From UBA3069 sp050633465 (GTDB lineage: Bacteria; Pseudomonadota; Alphaproteobacteria; Rhodobacterales; Rhodobacteraceae), in contig JBOEGO010000029.1 of NCBI GenBank assembly GCA_050633465.1, positions 45,572-109,571 on the forward strand: a stretch of DNA of 64,000 nt, in the 5' to 3' direction. The position numbers and the translations under genes are program-made. Numbering within the stretch: position 1 is the stretch's first letter; every line of letters starts with the position of its first letter. Below, piece after piece: positions 16,274 to 23,307 of the stretch. A model generated the notes under the pieces. That model did not search any database and was not told the DNA's origin. It saw nothing but the letters and a program-made list of their open reading frames with translations.

Positions 16274-16303
16274 GGGGCGGCTTCGGTCGCCCCTTTCATT
16301 TTT
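16274..16303 (+). terminator. Rho-independent terminator with UUCG loop at the right end of the element
   Basis: GGGGCGGC (16274-16281) pairs with GTCGCCCC (16286-16293) around a TTCG tetraloop, with one G-U pair, followed by TTTCATTTTT. It stops plus-strand transcription of the element just before its right terminal repeat. Confidence 0.75.
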
Positions 16304-16304
16304 A

Positions 16305-16326
16305 AATTTCAAACTGAGACACTACC
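16305..16326 (-). repeat. Right terminal inverted repeat of the insertion element
   Basis: Ends in CTGAGACACTACC and is the exact complement of 13629-13650 over 22 bases. Confidence 0.92.
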
Positions 16327-16334
16327 CAAATGTG
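16327..16334. repeat. Right copy of 8-bp target-site duplication (CAAATGTG)
   Basis: Identical to 13621-13628 and directly next to the right terminal repeat. Confidence 0.92.
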
Positions 16335-16348
16335 CGGCTGTATTCCAT
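16327..16348 (-). pseudogene. First codons of the split LnmK-like gene
   Basis: Read on the minus strand from the ATG at 16348-16346, this stretch gives MEYSRTF and then hits the insertion element. The reading frame continues perfectly into the fragment at 13620 once the element is removed. The ATG lies 8 bp after the stop of the acyltransferase gene, so the intact gene was the second member of that operon. Confidence 0.75.
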
Positions 16349-16356
16349 TTTCGAAA

Positions 16357-17715
16357 CTACTCCTTATCGGTTGAATTATCGGCCAGCAGCATGGGCCAGA
16401 ACCCTGCTGCGCCCATCATGTCGCGTGGGTCACCCAGAACGATCTGTTCCAGCTGCGCGGTATAAAAATCGAAAAACGCTGTATCAAAGGCGTCGCGATC
16501 ATCAAAATCTGTGGCCACTGGTCCTGCGGTCAGCGTGCCGTGACATTTGCCATCGCGCCATTCGGTGCCCATGAAAAACACCGCCGATTTACCGCGATAG
16601 GCCAGCGTTGCCGCGCCTTGCCCTATCTGAATGGTGCGGCCCAACAGGTTGCGTTCGACGAATTCACCACCCCGCGCCCCGTCAGGGAAAATCACCACGA
16701 AATGCGGTGATTTGCGCATCGCTTTGACCAGACGCAGGAATTCGGTCTGGAAATTGCCCCGCACGGACAGGTGAAACCCGCCATTGCGGCCCACATGGGC
16801 ATCGTTATGCAGGCTTTCATTGGCGGCAATCGACACATGCGGCAGCGTCACATGCCGGAAATTCTGCGCGAAATAGGCCGTCATCCCCGTATGGGCACGC
16901 AGGATTACGATGCCACGGCCATTTGCGATCTGTTGGTCCAGCTCGGTGTAATCCGGCTCGATATATATGTCCTTCATGGCGAGGCACAGATCGGCCATCT
17001 GTTGCGCCGCAGGATCGCTGGTATCAAACTGGTCGTTGTCGATCATCCGGCTGAGGACCACGGCGAAACGCGCGTAATGTTCGGCGGCAAAGCCCGATTT
17101 CAGACCCGCCAGAACATCCACCGCCCGTTCGCCCGGATTGCCGCGCATCTGCGTCAATACCTGTGCCAACTGCTGCGCATGGCGATACATGCCCGGGCCC
17201 TCTTTCAGGTTGGCCAGAACATCGGGCAAGGATTTATCAATCGGCCCCCAGAACCGGATGTGATCATCCGGCGACAGGCCAACCCTGTATTTCATCCGCA
17301 TCTGGAACAGATATTCCATCACGCCCTGACTGAAATGATCGCGGGTTCCGACCTCGGTCAGGAATTTGGTCACCAGATCGGGGCGGCGGGATTCTTCTAA
17401 TGCGCGGATCAGCACCTTTAGCAGTGGCACCGAACGGCCTGCGGAAAATGCCAGAACCGCCGCCGCACCAAATTCGGACTGACGCGAAAGCCGTTGCGCT
17501 GCCGTTAGCAGAACCCGGTTTTTGCGGCCCTGCGCGATTTTATCGCTCAGCTCGAAACCCAGTTCCCGCAGGGTTTCATCCAGCGCCTGTTCGATCTGCT
17601 GCTGCACATCGCCCCTGTCGTCATCTGGCGCATAGCGCCAGCGCAATTCAACCCCAAGCGCATCCAACAAGGAACCAGTAGCGGATTGAGTTTTGGCAAG
17701 CGGCGGCATATTCAT
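16357..17715 (-). CDS. LpxL/LpxM-like lysophospholipid acyltransferase family protein
   Basis: From the ATG at 17715 the protein has 452 residues. The C-terminal half (about residues 260-440) resembles lipid A late acyltransferases: ILRAHTGMTAYFAQN carries the candidate catalytic His, and FVVIFPDGARGG matches the second conserved block. The N-terminal 250 residues are helical and not assigned. It probably transfers an acyl chain from the carrier protein encoded divergently only 36 bp away. It was followed by the LnmK-like gene, now split. A TTG at 17733 and an ATG at 17709 are alternative starts. Substrate and product lipid are unknown. Confidence 0.72.
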   Translation of the reverse strand: MNMPPLAKTQSATGSLLDALGVELRWRYAPDDDRGDVQQQIEQALDETLRELGFELSDKIAQGRKNRVLLTAAQRLSRQSEFGAAAVLAFSAGRSVPLLKVLIRALEESRRPDLVTKFLTEVGTRDHFSQGVMEYLFQMRMKYRVGLSPDDHIRFWGPIDKSLPDVLANLKEGPGMYRHAQQLAQVLTQMRGNPGERAVDVLAGLKSGFAAEHYARFAVVLSRMIDNDQFDTSDPAAQQMADLCLAMKDIYIEPDYTELDQQIANGRGIVILRAHTGMTAYFAQNFRHVTLPHVSIAANESLHNDAHVGRNGGFHLSVRGNFQTEFLRLVKAMRKSPHFVVIFPDGARGGEFVERNLLGRTIQIGQGAATLAYRGKSAVFFMGTEWRDGKCHGTLTAGPVATDFDDRDAFDTAFFDFYTAQLEQIVLGDPRDMMGAAGFWPMLLADNSTDKE

Positions 17716-17751
17716 TCCGGTATAAGGGCGCAAAAAAGAAGGATCAAAACC

Positions 17752-17979
17752 ATGGTGTCATCGGAAACTTTCATAACAGTCCTTGAACGCTATACGAAAG
17801 GCCAATCTGTCCAAATGAGCGATCAGATCTTTGGCGCTGGTATCAATTTAAGCTCGATCGCGTTCACCGAGTTCGTAATGGACCTGGAAGAAGAGTGCGA
17901 CATCGACATTGATATCGACGATCTGGACGGGTCGATCAAAACCGTTGGGCAGCTGTATGAGCGGGTTTCGACCTACTGA
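17752..17979 (+). CDS. Acyl carrier protein
   Basis: The 75-residue acidic protein has the carrier-protein fold pattern GINLSSIAFTEFVMDLEEEC, where the Ser of the LSSI block is the expected phosphopantetheine site, followed by DIDIDIDDLDG. AGAAGGA upstream of the ATG at 17752 fits a ribosome-binding site. It is divergent from the acyltransferase gene with only 36 bp between starts. It is distinct from the housekeeping AcpP in sequence (the classic DSL is replaced by SSI) and is probably dedicated to the neighbouring acyltransferase and LnmK-like enzyme. Confidence 0.82.
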   Translation: MVSSETFITVLERYTKGQSVQMSDQIFGAGINLSSIAFTEFVMDLEEECDIDIDIDDLDGSIKTVGQLYERVSTY

Positions 17980-18039
17980 TCGGGTTGGCAATACCGGGTT
18001 TCGGCCCCATATCCATAGCATCCAATAAGGAACATCTGT

Positions 18040-18654
18040 TTGACCAACCACCTATATCAGCGTGACCTGCCCGACGGGTTGGACCTTGGCCCCGTTGTGG
18101 CGATTGATTGCGAGGCGATGGGCCTGCATCCCTATCGTGACCGGCTGTGTGTTGTGCAAATGTCGGGCGGCGATGGCCATGCCCATATGGTGCAGATCGC
18201 GCAGGGCCAGACCGAGGCGCCCAACCTGTGTGCTATGCTGGAAAACCCCGAAGTGTTAAAGATTTTCCATTTCGGCCGGTTTGATATTGCCGGATTGCTG
18301 CACACATTCGGAGCGGTCACCGCGCCGGTGTATTGCACCAAGATCGCCAGCAAAATGGTGCGCACCTATACCGACCGGCACGGGCTGAAAAACCTGTTGC
18401 AGGAATTGATCAACGTCGATGTGTCCAAGCAACAGCAATCCAGCGATTGGGGTGCGGCCAAACTGACCGATGCACAGCTGGACTATGCCGCTTCTGATGT
18501 GTTGCACCTGCACCGCGTCAAGGATGTGCTGGATATGATGCTGGAACGCGAAGGCCGGACCGAACTGGCGCAGGCCTGTTTCGATTTCCTGCCCACCCGC
18601 GCGAAACTGGATCTGGCAGGTTGGCCCGAAACCGATATTTTCGCGCATACCTAG
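18040..18654 (+). CDS. rnd: Ribonuclease D, exonuclease domain only
   Basis: The 204-residue protein contains the DEDDy 3'-5' exonuclease motifs: AIDCEAMGL (Asp, Glu), FHFGRFDIAGL (Asp) and DYAASDVLHLHRV (Tyr, Asp). The HRDC domains of enterobacterial RNase D are absent, as is normal for the short alphaproteobacterial form. The start is a TTG with AAGGA upstream. It trims tRNA and other small RNA 3' ends. It lies 4 bp before lptC, a common order in this group. Confidence 0.88.
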   Translation: MTNHLYQRDLPDGLDLGPVVAIDCEAMGLHPYRDRLCVVQMSGGDGHAHMVQIAQGQTEAPNLCAMLENPEVLKIFHFGRFDIAGLLHTFGAVTAPVYCTKIASKMVRTYTDRHGLKNLLQELINVDVSKQQQSSDWGAAKLTDAQLDYAASDVLHLHRVKDVLDMMLEREGRTELAQACFDFLPTRAKLDLAGWPETDIFAHT

Positions 18655-18658
18655 GGCC

Positions 18659-19264
18659 ATGGCGCAGTATGACAGCGGATATTCGCGACTGGTCGCGTGG
18701 TTAAAGGTGATTTTGCCTTTGGCTGCTTTGGCGCTGTTGTCGACCCTGTTTTTGTTGTCGCGCAGTGTCGCCCCCGTTAGCCAGATCCCGTTCAGCAAGG
18801 TCGATTTGCAGGAACGCGCCAAGGACCAGCAATTGACCCGCCCGTCATTTGCAGGGGCCACGGAAAAGGGCGATTTGATTCGGTTCACCGCTGAATCCGT
18901 GCGCCCCGACAGCGAATTGAACGGGCGCGCACTGGCAATTTCCCCGTCTGCGCAGATTGATCTGCTGGGTGGCGCGGTTATCGCATTCAAGGCGAACGAG
19001 GGCGAAGTGGACCAAGCCGAGGACGAGGCCCGCCTGCGTGGCGACGCGGTATTGACCAGTTCAACCGGATATACCGTGCGCACGCAGGAAATCGTGTCGG
19101 GCATGGAACATGTGCGCGCCCATACCCCCGGCCCTGTGGCGGGCGAGGGGCCACCGGGCAGCTTTTCTGCGGGGCGGATGGACCTGACGACCAACCCCGA
19201 AACGGGCGCTGCGCATTTGGTTTTCACGGGCGGCGTTCATCTGATATACGAGCCAGGTAATTGA
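18659..19264 (+). CDS. lptC: LPS export periplasmic/membrane-anchored protein LptC
   Basis: The 201-residue protein has one N-terminal membrane anchor (about residues 14-38, LKVILPLAALALLSTLFLL) and a beta-rich periplasmic domain of the LptC/OstA type. LptC receives lipopolysaccharide from LptBFG and hands it to LptA. It is followed by lptA (13-bp gap) and lptB (4-bp gap), which makes the assignment secure by context as well as by layout. Confidence 0.85.
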   Translation: MAQYDSGYSRLVAWLKVILPLAALALLSTLFLLSRSVAPVSQIPFSKVDLQERAKDQQLTRPSFAGATEKGDLIRFTAESVRPDSELNGRALAISPSAQIDLLGGAVIAFKANEGEVDQAEDEARLRGDAVLTSSTGYTVRTQEIVSGMEHVRAHTPGPVAGEGPPGSFSAGRMDLTTNPETGAAHLVFTGGVHLIYEPGN

Positions 19265-19277
19265 GGGTATTTCCATC

Positions 19278-19757
19278 GTGAGATTTCTGCATCTTCTTGT
19301 CGTCGCGATCCTGTTGCCGATTGGGGCACATGCCCAAGGGCTGAACCTTGCCTTTGGCGGGATCAAACAGGACACATCGCAACCCGTCGAAGTCACCGCC
19401 GACAACCTGTCGGTCGATCAGCAAAACGGCACCGCCGTGTTTTCCGGCAATGTGTTGGTCGGGCAGGGCGATATGCGCCTTGCCGCGCCCCGTGTGCTGG
19501 TGGTTTACGCCGAGGATCGCGGCAAGATCCAACGGCTGGAGGCGACAGGCGGTGTGACCCTGGTCAGCGGCCCCGATGCCGCCGAAGCGGAACGCGCCGA
19601 TTACAACATCGACAACGGGCAGGTGGTGCTAAAGGGCAATGTGTTGCTGACACAGGGCCAGAACGCCATGACCGGAAATCAACTAAGCGTCGATCTGAAA
19701 ACCGGCACGGCACAGATGGGCGGGCGGGTCAAAACCATCCTGCAACCGCAGGAATAA
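19278..19757 (+). CDS. lptA: LPS periplasmic transport protein LptA
   Basis: The GTG-initiated 159-residue protein has a signal peptide (FLHLLVVAILLPIGAHAQG) and the OstA/LptA jelly-roll repeat, seen in VTADNLSVDQQNGTAVFSGN and the repeated G-N-V pattern. LptA forms the bridge that carries lipopolysaccharide across the periplasm. It sits between lptC and lptB. Confidence 0.88.
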   Translation: MRFLHLLVVAILLPIGAHAQGLNLAFGGIKQDTSQPVEVTADNLSVDQQNGTAVFSGNVLVGQGDMRLAAPRVLVVYAEDRGKIQRLEATGGVTLVSGPDAAEAERADYNIDNGQVVLKGNVLLTQGQNAMTGNQLSVDLKTGTAQMGGRVKTILQPQE

Positions 19758-19761
19758 ACCA

Positions 19762-20520
19762 ATGGCAAAACCCGAATTGACAGTGACCGAGGGCGGTTCC
19801 GGCCTGCGCGTCACCCACCTGCGCAAAAGTTACAAAAAACGTGTGGTGATCCGCGATTTTTCGATGGAGCTGAACCGGGGCGAGGTGGTTGCCCTGCTTG
19901 GCCCTAACGGCTGCGGCAAATCCACCACCTTTTATATGATCGCCGGACTGGTCTATCCCGAAGCAGGCGAAGTGCAGATTGACGGGCGCGACGCCACCAA
20001 CCTGCCGATGTATCGCCGCGCCAAACTGGGCATCGGATACCTGCCGCAGGAAATGTCGATTTTTCGCGGGCTGTCGGTCGAGGATAACATATCCGCCATT
20101 CTGGATATTGCCCAACCCGACCGGCACAAACGCCGCGAACGGCTAGAGGAATTGCTAAGCGAATTTTCCATCGAACACCTGCGCCGCGCGCCCGCGCTGG
20201 CCCTGTCGGGTGGTGAACGCCGCCGCGTCGAAATTGCCCGCTGTCTGGCGGCTGATCCCAAATTCCTGCTGTTGGATGAACCATTTGCCGGGGTTGACCC
20301 GATCAGCGTCGGCGACATTCGCCACCTTGTTGCCGATCTGAAAAAACGCGGCATCGGCGTGCTGATCACCGATCACAACGTGCGCGAAACGCTGGAAATC
20401 GTCGATCGCGCCTATATCCTGCATGATGGCAAGGTTTTGATGTCGGGCACCCCCGAAGAGGTCGTGCAAAACGAAAACGTGCGTCGCGTCTATCTGGGGT
20501 CGGATTTCCGCATCGGCTGA
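19762..20520 (+). CDS. lptB: LPS export ABC transporter ATPase LptB
   Basis: The 252-residue ATPase has Walker A (LGPNGCGKSTTFYMIAG), a Q-loop in YLPQEMSIFRGLSVEDN, signature LSGGERRRVEIARCLA, Walker B KFLLLDEPFAGVDP and the switch His in ITDHNVRETLE. These segments are close to LptB of other alphaproteobacteria. It powers extraction of lipopolysaccharide from the inner membrane through LptFG, encoded elsewhere. hpf follows after a 243-bp gap. Confidence 0.95.
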   Translation: MAKPELTVTEGGSGLRVTHLRKSYKKRVVIRDFSMELNRGEVVALLGPNGCGKSTTFYMIAGLVYPEAGEVQIDGRDATNLPMYRRAKLGIGYLPQEMSIFRGLSVEDNISAILDIAQPDRHKRRERLEELLSEFSIEHLRRAPALALSGGERRRVEIARCLAADPKFLLLDEPFAGVDPISVGDIRHLVADLKKRGIGVLITDHNVRETLEIVDRAYILHDGKVLMSGTPEEVVQNENVRRVYLGSDFRIG

Positions 20521-20763
20521 CCGGACAGGGTAAGCGAACATCAACCTTCCGTTGCGGTTTCAATTGACATTCCCCCCCTTGCTGGCCTCAAATAGGGCTA
20601 TGACAGTCGTGGAAAACCTTCTGCATCTAATGCAGGCCTTGGTGACAAGGCCCGGATGTGGTCAGCCCACGAACCTGTCTTTACCCAGCATCCGCACCTG
20701 AACCAGAAGCACGGGCGCAATGCGCCACGTGTCCAGGGCGGATTTGTCGCGAAAGGAGACAAG

Positions 20764-21330
20764 ATGCGCTACCAAATTACCGGAAAACAGATCGATATCG
20801 GCGAGGCGCTGCAAACCCATGTCAAGCAGGAGCTTGGGGATGCAGTCGGGAAATATGCCGAACGTCCAACGGACGCCAATGTGATCTTTTCCAAATCGGC
20901 CGCCGAGTATGTATGCGAGGCCACCGTGCATCTTTCGACGGGATTGACCGCGCAGGCCAAGGCCCATTCCCACGAAATTTACGCTGCATTCGATCAATGC
21001 CGCGAAAAAATGGAAAAACAACTGCGCCGTTACAAACGCCGGCTCAAGGATCATCACGCCGAACGGTCCTCCCCTGTTGAACTCATGGGCGCACCCTCGT
21101 ATATCCTCGCTTCTGATAAGGATGACGGGGAATCAGAGCCGGAAACGCTTGCACCCATGATCATCGCCGAGATGGAGACACCTATCCCGTCCCTGTCCGT
21201 CGGCGAAGCGGTCATGCAGATGGAGCTGGTCGGCGCGCAATTCCTGTTTTTCAAGAATGAAAGCAAACAAGGGTTGAACGTGGTCTACAAGCGTGCCGAT
21301 GGCAACGTCGGCTGGATCGACCCGAAATAA
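20764..21330 (+). CDS. hpf: Ribosome hibernation-promoting factor, long form
   Basis: The ATG at 20764 follows GAAAGGAGACAAG and gives 188 residues. The N-terminal S30AE domain (MRYQITGKQIDIGEALQTHV onward) binds in the ribosomal decoding centre, and the C-terminal domain (about residues 130-188, ending DGNVGWIDPK) causes 100S dimer formation. The frame is open upstream to 20656, but those codons do not resemble the family. ptsN follows, the usual partner in alphaproteobacteria; rpoN, which in many relatives lies between lptB and hpf, is absent here. Confidence 0.9.
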   Translation: MRYQITGKQIDIGEALQTHVKQELGDAVGKYAERPTDANVIFSKSAAEYVCEATVHLSTGLTAQAKAHSHEIYAAFDQCREKMEKQLRRYKRRLKDHHAERSSPVELMGAPSYILASDKDDGESEPETLAPMIIAEMETPIPSLSVGEAVMQMELVGAQFLFFKNESKQGLNVVYKRADGNVGWIDPK

Positions 21331-21375
21331 GCCCAAGGGCCACAGCGCCCGAAGGTTGGAGCAAACGAAGACATC

Positions 21376-21840
21376 ATGGAACTATCCAAGATTCTAAAGC
21401 CCGAAGCCGTGAAGGTGATCACCGCGGCATCGAGCAAGAAACGTCTGTTGCACGAACTGGGCGATGTGGCCAATTCGGCCTATGAACTGAATGCTTCGCG
21501 CGCTGTCGAAGCATTGCTGGAGCGCGAGAGCCTTGGCCCCACAGGTGTGGGCCAGGGTGTCGCCCTGCCCCATGCCCGTCTGGCCGAGGTGGACCGCGTT
21601 GTCGGCGCGTTCATCCTGTTGGAAAAACCGATTGATTTTGATTCGGTCGATCGCCAACCCGTGGATATCGTGTTTTCGCTGTTCGCCCCCGAAGATGCGG
21701 GCGTGGAACACCTGAAAGCATTGGCACTGGTTTCGCGCCGGCTGCGTGAACCGTCACTATGCAGCAAATTGCGGGCCAATTCCGATCCGGCGACGCTGTA
21801 TGCGATTTTGATCGCGGACGAGGCAGTGCAAGCCGCCTGA
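21376..21840 (+). CDS. ptsN: Nitrogen-PTS EIIA protein PtsN
   Basis: The 154-residue protein has the EIIA-Ntr fold, with the phosphorylated His66 in GVALPHARL and the VDIVFSLFAPEDAG strand. It is phosphorylated by the NPr/EI-Ntr chain and regulates nitrogen, potassium and carbon responses by protein contact. It lies 45 bp after hpf and ends the plus-strand block that begins with rnd. Confidence 0.92.
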   Translation: MELSKILKPEAVKVITAASSKKRLLHELGDVANSAYELNASRAVEALLERESLGPTGVGQGVALPHARLAEVDRVVGAFILLEKPIDFDSVDRQPVDIVFSLFAPEDAGVEHLKALALVSRRLREPSLCSKLRANSDPATLYAILIADEAVQAA

Positions 21841-21867
21841 CCAGCCCCGCTGACTGTAGCGCCCTGA

Positions 21868-23304
21868 CTAGCCCTCGGGCGGCTGCCAGTCATCGAACCC
21901 GAAATTGATATAATCGCGCATATAGACCTGCCGCACGGCGGTTTCGATTTGCGTGTCATATATATCTGACAGGGCATAGGGCGCGTCGGCCTGTTCCTGT
22001 TCCAGATCGGGTGCATCATTGCGCCCCAGCCCCATGGCAATGCCGGGCAACCATGCGCCCATTTCATCCTCGCGCAGGATAAAATCAGGCAGCGCGTGAT
22101 CGGCAAACCCCTGAATAATCTGGGTCTGGCTGGCCCAATGGGCATCAACCCTGACACCCGTTTGCCCCGCCAGGTTCTGTTTCAGAAAGCCGATAAATTC
22201 CAGAAATGCGGTGTAATGCGCGGCGCGGTCATAGCTATCATCGGGTTCGCGCCCCGGAATCGACAATTTGAACTGACGGCGCAGCGTCTGACGGATTTCG
22301 TTAAACGATCCCTTGCCCGTGCTTAGGATACGGCGGCAGAACACCTGATGCGCCCGCGCCACCGGATGGCGCAGCACCGTAAAACTGCGGTGACCCGTGT
22401 TGGATTTTTTCCAATCCTTCAGGCTGCCCTGTTTGAATTTCGATGGCAGATCGGCGGGGGTGACCCCATCCAGCGCGCCCAGCCAGCGGCGCACAACGGA
22501 TTCGGGCGCGCCACGGATCGGCAGGAACAACAGCGGCGTATCGGCCCCCGCGATATAGCTGGGCACCGCCGCACCGCGCCGCGGTTCGAAATTAGGCGTG
22601 CGCGACAAATCGAACCGGTCCAACTGTGCCAGCGCGGCCTGCATCTGGGCAAAGTTTTCCACTTTGTCTGAAACCGGCTGCGGGTTCTGCACCTTGAGCG
22701 ATTTATCAAGACCGTCCAGTTGATCGGCCTGCCCCAAAAACCGCGCCATGCCGTTCATCACCGCCAGATCCTGTAGATCCTCGTAGGCCAGATAAAACGC
22801 CGTTTGCCCCGTGGTTTGCAACGCATTCAACAGGAATACCTGGAATTCCTGCAATGCGGCCAGATGATCGCTGAATTCCACCGCATCGAATTCGGCCTGC
22901 GCATCCTTGCGCCGTTTGATATTGGTCAGCTTCCACTGGCCCGTGGCCTGCGCGATTTTCCAACTGACATAGCTGTCGACCGGATTGCGGGTCAGCACGA
23001 TTTTGGCACAACGCGGGTCGGCCAGCGCAATGTCCAGCACACGCGGGTCATGGTCATGGAAAAACCGGAACCCGTTCAGCCCCGGCGCCGATTTGATGGT
23101 GTCGATCAGGCGCTGCGGGTCTGCTTCGCGCATGTCTTGAGTCACGCCCAGACAGTCGGTTTTGTTCGGGTAGCCGATGAAATGCGGGTTAAATGCCTCT
23201 CCCAGACAGGACAGATTGGGGAAGGCGTTGATATTGGTTTCTAGAAAATTCGAACCGGTGCGCATTTCGGCAAAGACGATGAAGTAATCAAAACGATCAG
23301 ACAT
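21868..23304 (-). CDS. Tandem-domain sulfotransferase family protein
   Basis: The 478-residue protein seems to contain two sulfotransferase-like halves. The N-terminal half has a PAPS-binding start, VFAEMRTGSNFLETNINAF (about residues 10-28), and a second block, KIVLTRNPVDSYVSW. The second half has another block of the latter type, FTVLRHPVARAHQVFCRRIL (near 310), but no clear first P-loop. It would transfer sulfate from PAPS to a sugar of a surface glycan. It lies 3 bp downstream of a glycosyltransferase gene, and cysQ (PAP disposal) is in the same minus-strand run. Whether both halves are active is unknown. Confidence 0.75.
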   Translation of the reverse strand: MSDRFDYFIVFAEMRTGSNFLETNINAFPNLSCLGEAFNPHFIGYPNKTDCLGVTQDMREADPQRLIDTIKSAPGLNGFRFFHDHDPRVLDIALADPRCAKIVLTRNPVDSYVSWKIAQATGQWKLTNIKRRKDAQAEFDAVEFSDHLAALQEFQVFLLNALQTTGQTAFYLAYEDLQDLAVMNGMARFLGQADQLDGLDKSLKVQNPQPVSDKVENFAQMQAALAQLDRFDLSRTPNFEPRRGAAVPSYIAGADTPLLFLPIRGAPESVVRRWLGALDGVTPADLPSKFKQGSLKDWKKSNTGHRSFTVLRHPVARAHQVFCRRILSTGKGSFNEIRQTLRRQFKLSIPGREPDDSYDRAAHYTAFLEFIGFLKQNLAGQTGVRVDAHWASQTQIIQGFADHALPDFILREDEMGAWLPGIAMGLGRNDAPDLEQEQADAPYALSDIYDTQIETAVRQVYMRDYINFGFDDWQPPEG

Positions 23305-23307
23305 AAG

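Larger units (their letters stand above)
13629..16326. mobile_element. 2,698-bp IS1-family insertion element carrying a Panacea/membrane-protein cassette
   Basis: Both ends begin GGTAGTGTCTCAG and form 22-bp perfect terminal inverted repeats (13629-13650 and 16305-16326), flanked by the 8-bp duplication CAAATGTG. Inside, left to right and all on the plus strand, are two perfect DnaA boxes, a small basic protein, a Panacea-domain protein, a two-helix membrane protein, a DDE transposase of the IS1 family, a tandem of hairpins, a small helix-turn-helix protein and a terminator. Ordinary IS1-family elements are roughly 0.7-1.2 kb with only transposase, so this is a transporter-IS with cargo. The cargo is visibly richer in A+T than the host genes. 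Intact ends and duplication suggest a fairly recent insertion. Confidence 0.92.

Noticed and set aside
20564..20600. TTGACA at 20564 with AAATAG downstream as a promoter for hpf
   Set aside because: The spacing to AAATAG is 20 bases and no better -10 hexamer lies at 16-18. The -35 match alone is not enough.
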